Made by a program: the position numbers and the translations under genes. From contig NZ_CP004350.1 of NCBI RefSeq assembly GCF_000550785.1, positions 910,009 to 974,008 of the forward strand: a stretch of 64,000 nt of DNA, in the 5' to 3' direction. The stretch comes from Corynebacterium casei LMG S-19264 (GTDB lineage: Bacteria > Actinomycetota > Actinomycetes > Mycobacteriales > Mycobacteriaceae). Positions 63,814 through 64,000 of this stretch are shown here, one piece after another (within the stretch, counting starts at the first letter, position 1; every line of letters begins with the position of its first letter). The notes beneath the pieces were generated by a model. It ran no database searches. It was given only the letters and a program-made list of their open reading frames with translations, and had not been told where the DNA came from.

Positions 63814-64000
63814 CGCGCTTGGCCGCATTCGCGGTCGAATTGAAATCTCTCCAGTTGTAGTGCTGGGATTGGGCCGCTTTGGTGCATCCCTCGCTGAGGA
63901 ACTCACATGGCATGGTGCGGAGGTGCTGGGCATGGATTCTGATGCCCGCCCGGTTCAGGAATGCTCCGGCTTTCTCACTGATTCTGCTATTGGTGATACG
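63806..64000 (+). CDS. ktrA: Potassium uptake regulator KtrA/TrkA-like (RCK), 3' end off the window
   Basis: This is the cytoplasmic regulatory subunit for KtrB. It starts at TTG 63806 with AGGAAAGG upstream, inside the end of ktrB. The visible 65 residues contain the Rossmann motif VVVLGLGRFGASLAEELTWH followed by an acidic residue (MDSD) expected for NAD/ATP binding. The frame is open to the right edge of the window. Confidence 0.9.
   Translation, partial: MANALGRIRGRIEISPVVVLGLGRFGASLAEELTWHGAEVLGMDSDARPVQECSGFLTDSAIGDT

Noticed and set aside
1..64000. tRNA, rRNA or known riboswitch genes
   Set aside because: None recognised by eye on either strand; a covariance-model scan would be needed to exclude small ones.

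Overview
The window looks like a Corynebacterium chromosome of moderate G+C. The evidence is gene order familiar from C. glutamicum: aecD-brnQ-luciferase-like oxidoreductase, idi, malQ, fadD, hemW-hrcA-dnaJ-rsmE-phoH-ybeY, era-recO-uppS, zur, glyS. Further support comes from many GTG/TTG starts and mostly long-chain actinobacterial families. The species cannot be fixed from sequence reading alone. No rRNA or tRNA gene was found.

Layout. 1-3.2 kb: peptide/nickel-type ABC importer genes (partial permease, lipoprotein) behind a GntR/UTRA regulator, then about 1 kb without a convincing gene. 4.2-10 kb: flavin oxidoreductase, BrnQ, AecD and an ABC exporter, all on the minus strand. 10-19 kb: lipoprotein plus idi, a DUF222/HNH gene, a carboxylesterase, two small membrane proteins, malQ and a long-chain acyl-CoA ligase. 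19-24.4 kb: a less conserved stretch with unknown genes, an antitoxin-like gene without its usual toxin, a DUF3039-like gene and a decayed PepSY membrane gene. 24.4-33 kb: two CNNM/CorC-like membrane proteins, then the heat-shock/ribosome cluster hemW-hrcA-dnaJ-rsmE-phoH-ybeY with a CIRCE operator, and pdxY.

33.9-54.6 kb is the accessory island between ybeY/pdxY and era. It holds a complete type I-E CRISPR-Cas system (cas3, cas8e, cas11, cas7e, cas5e, cas6e, cas1, cas2) and an array of 93 repeats and 92 spacers (43562-49202). Decayed repeats lie beyond the far end, and a pair of decayed repeats in the opposite orientation lies upstream of cas3. The island continues with an intact IS3-family element, an MHS-type MFS transporter, and a compact four-gene block of small proteins (DUF2283-like, DUF6941-like, DUF4258-like, DUF2283-like). 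That block looks like an uncharacterised toxin-antitoxin or defence-type module.

54.6-64 kb returns to core functions: a MarR regulator divergent from an F420/NADP-type reductase, a hypothetical gene, era-recO-uppS, a ferritin-like/VIT iron transporter, zur, glyS, and ktrB with the start of ktrA at the right edge.
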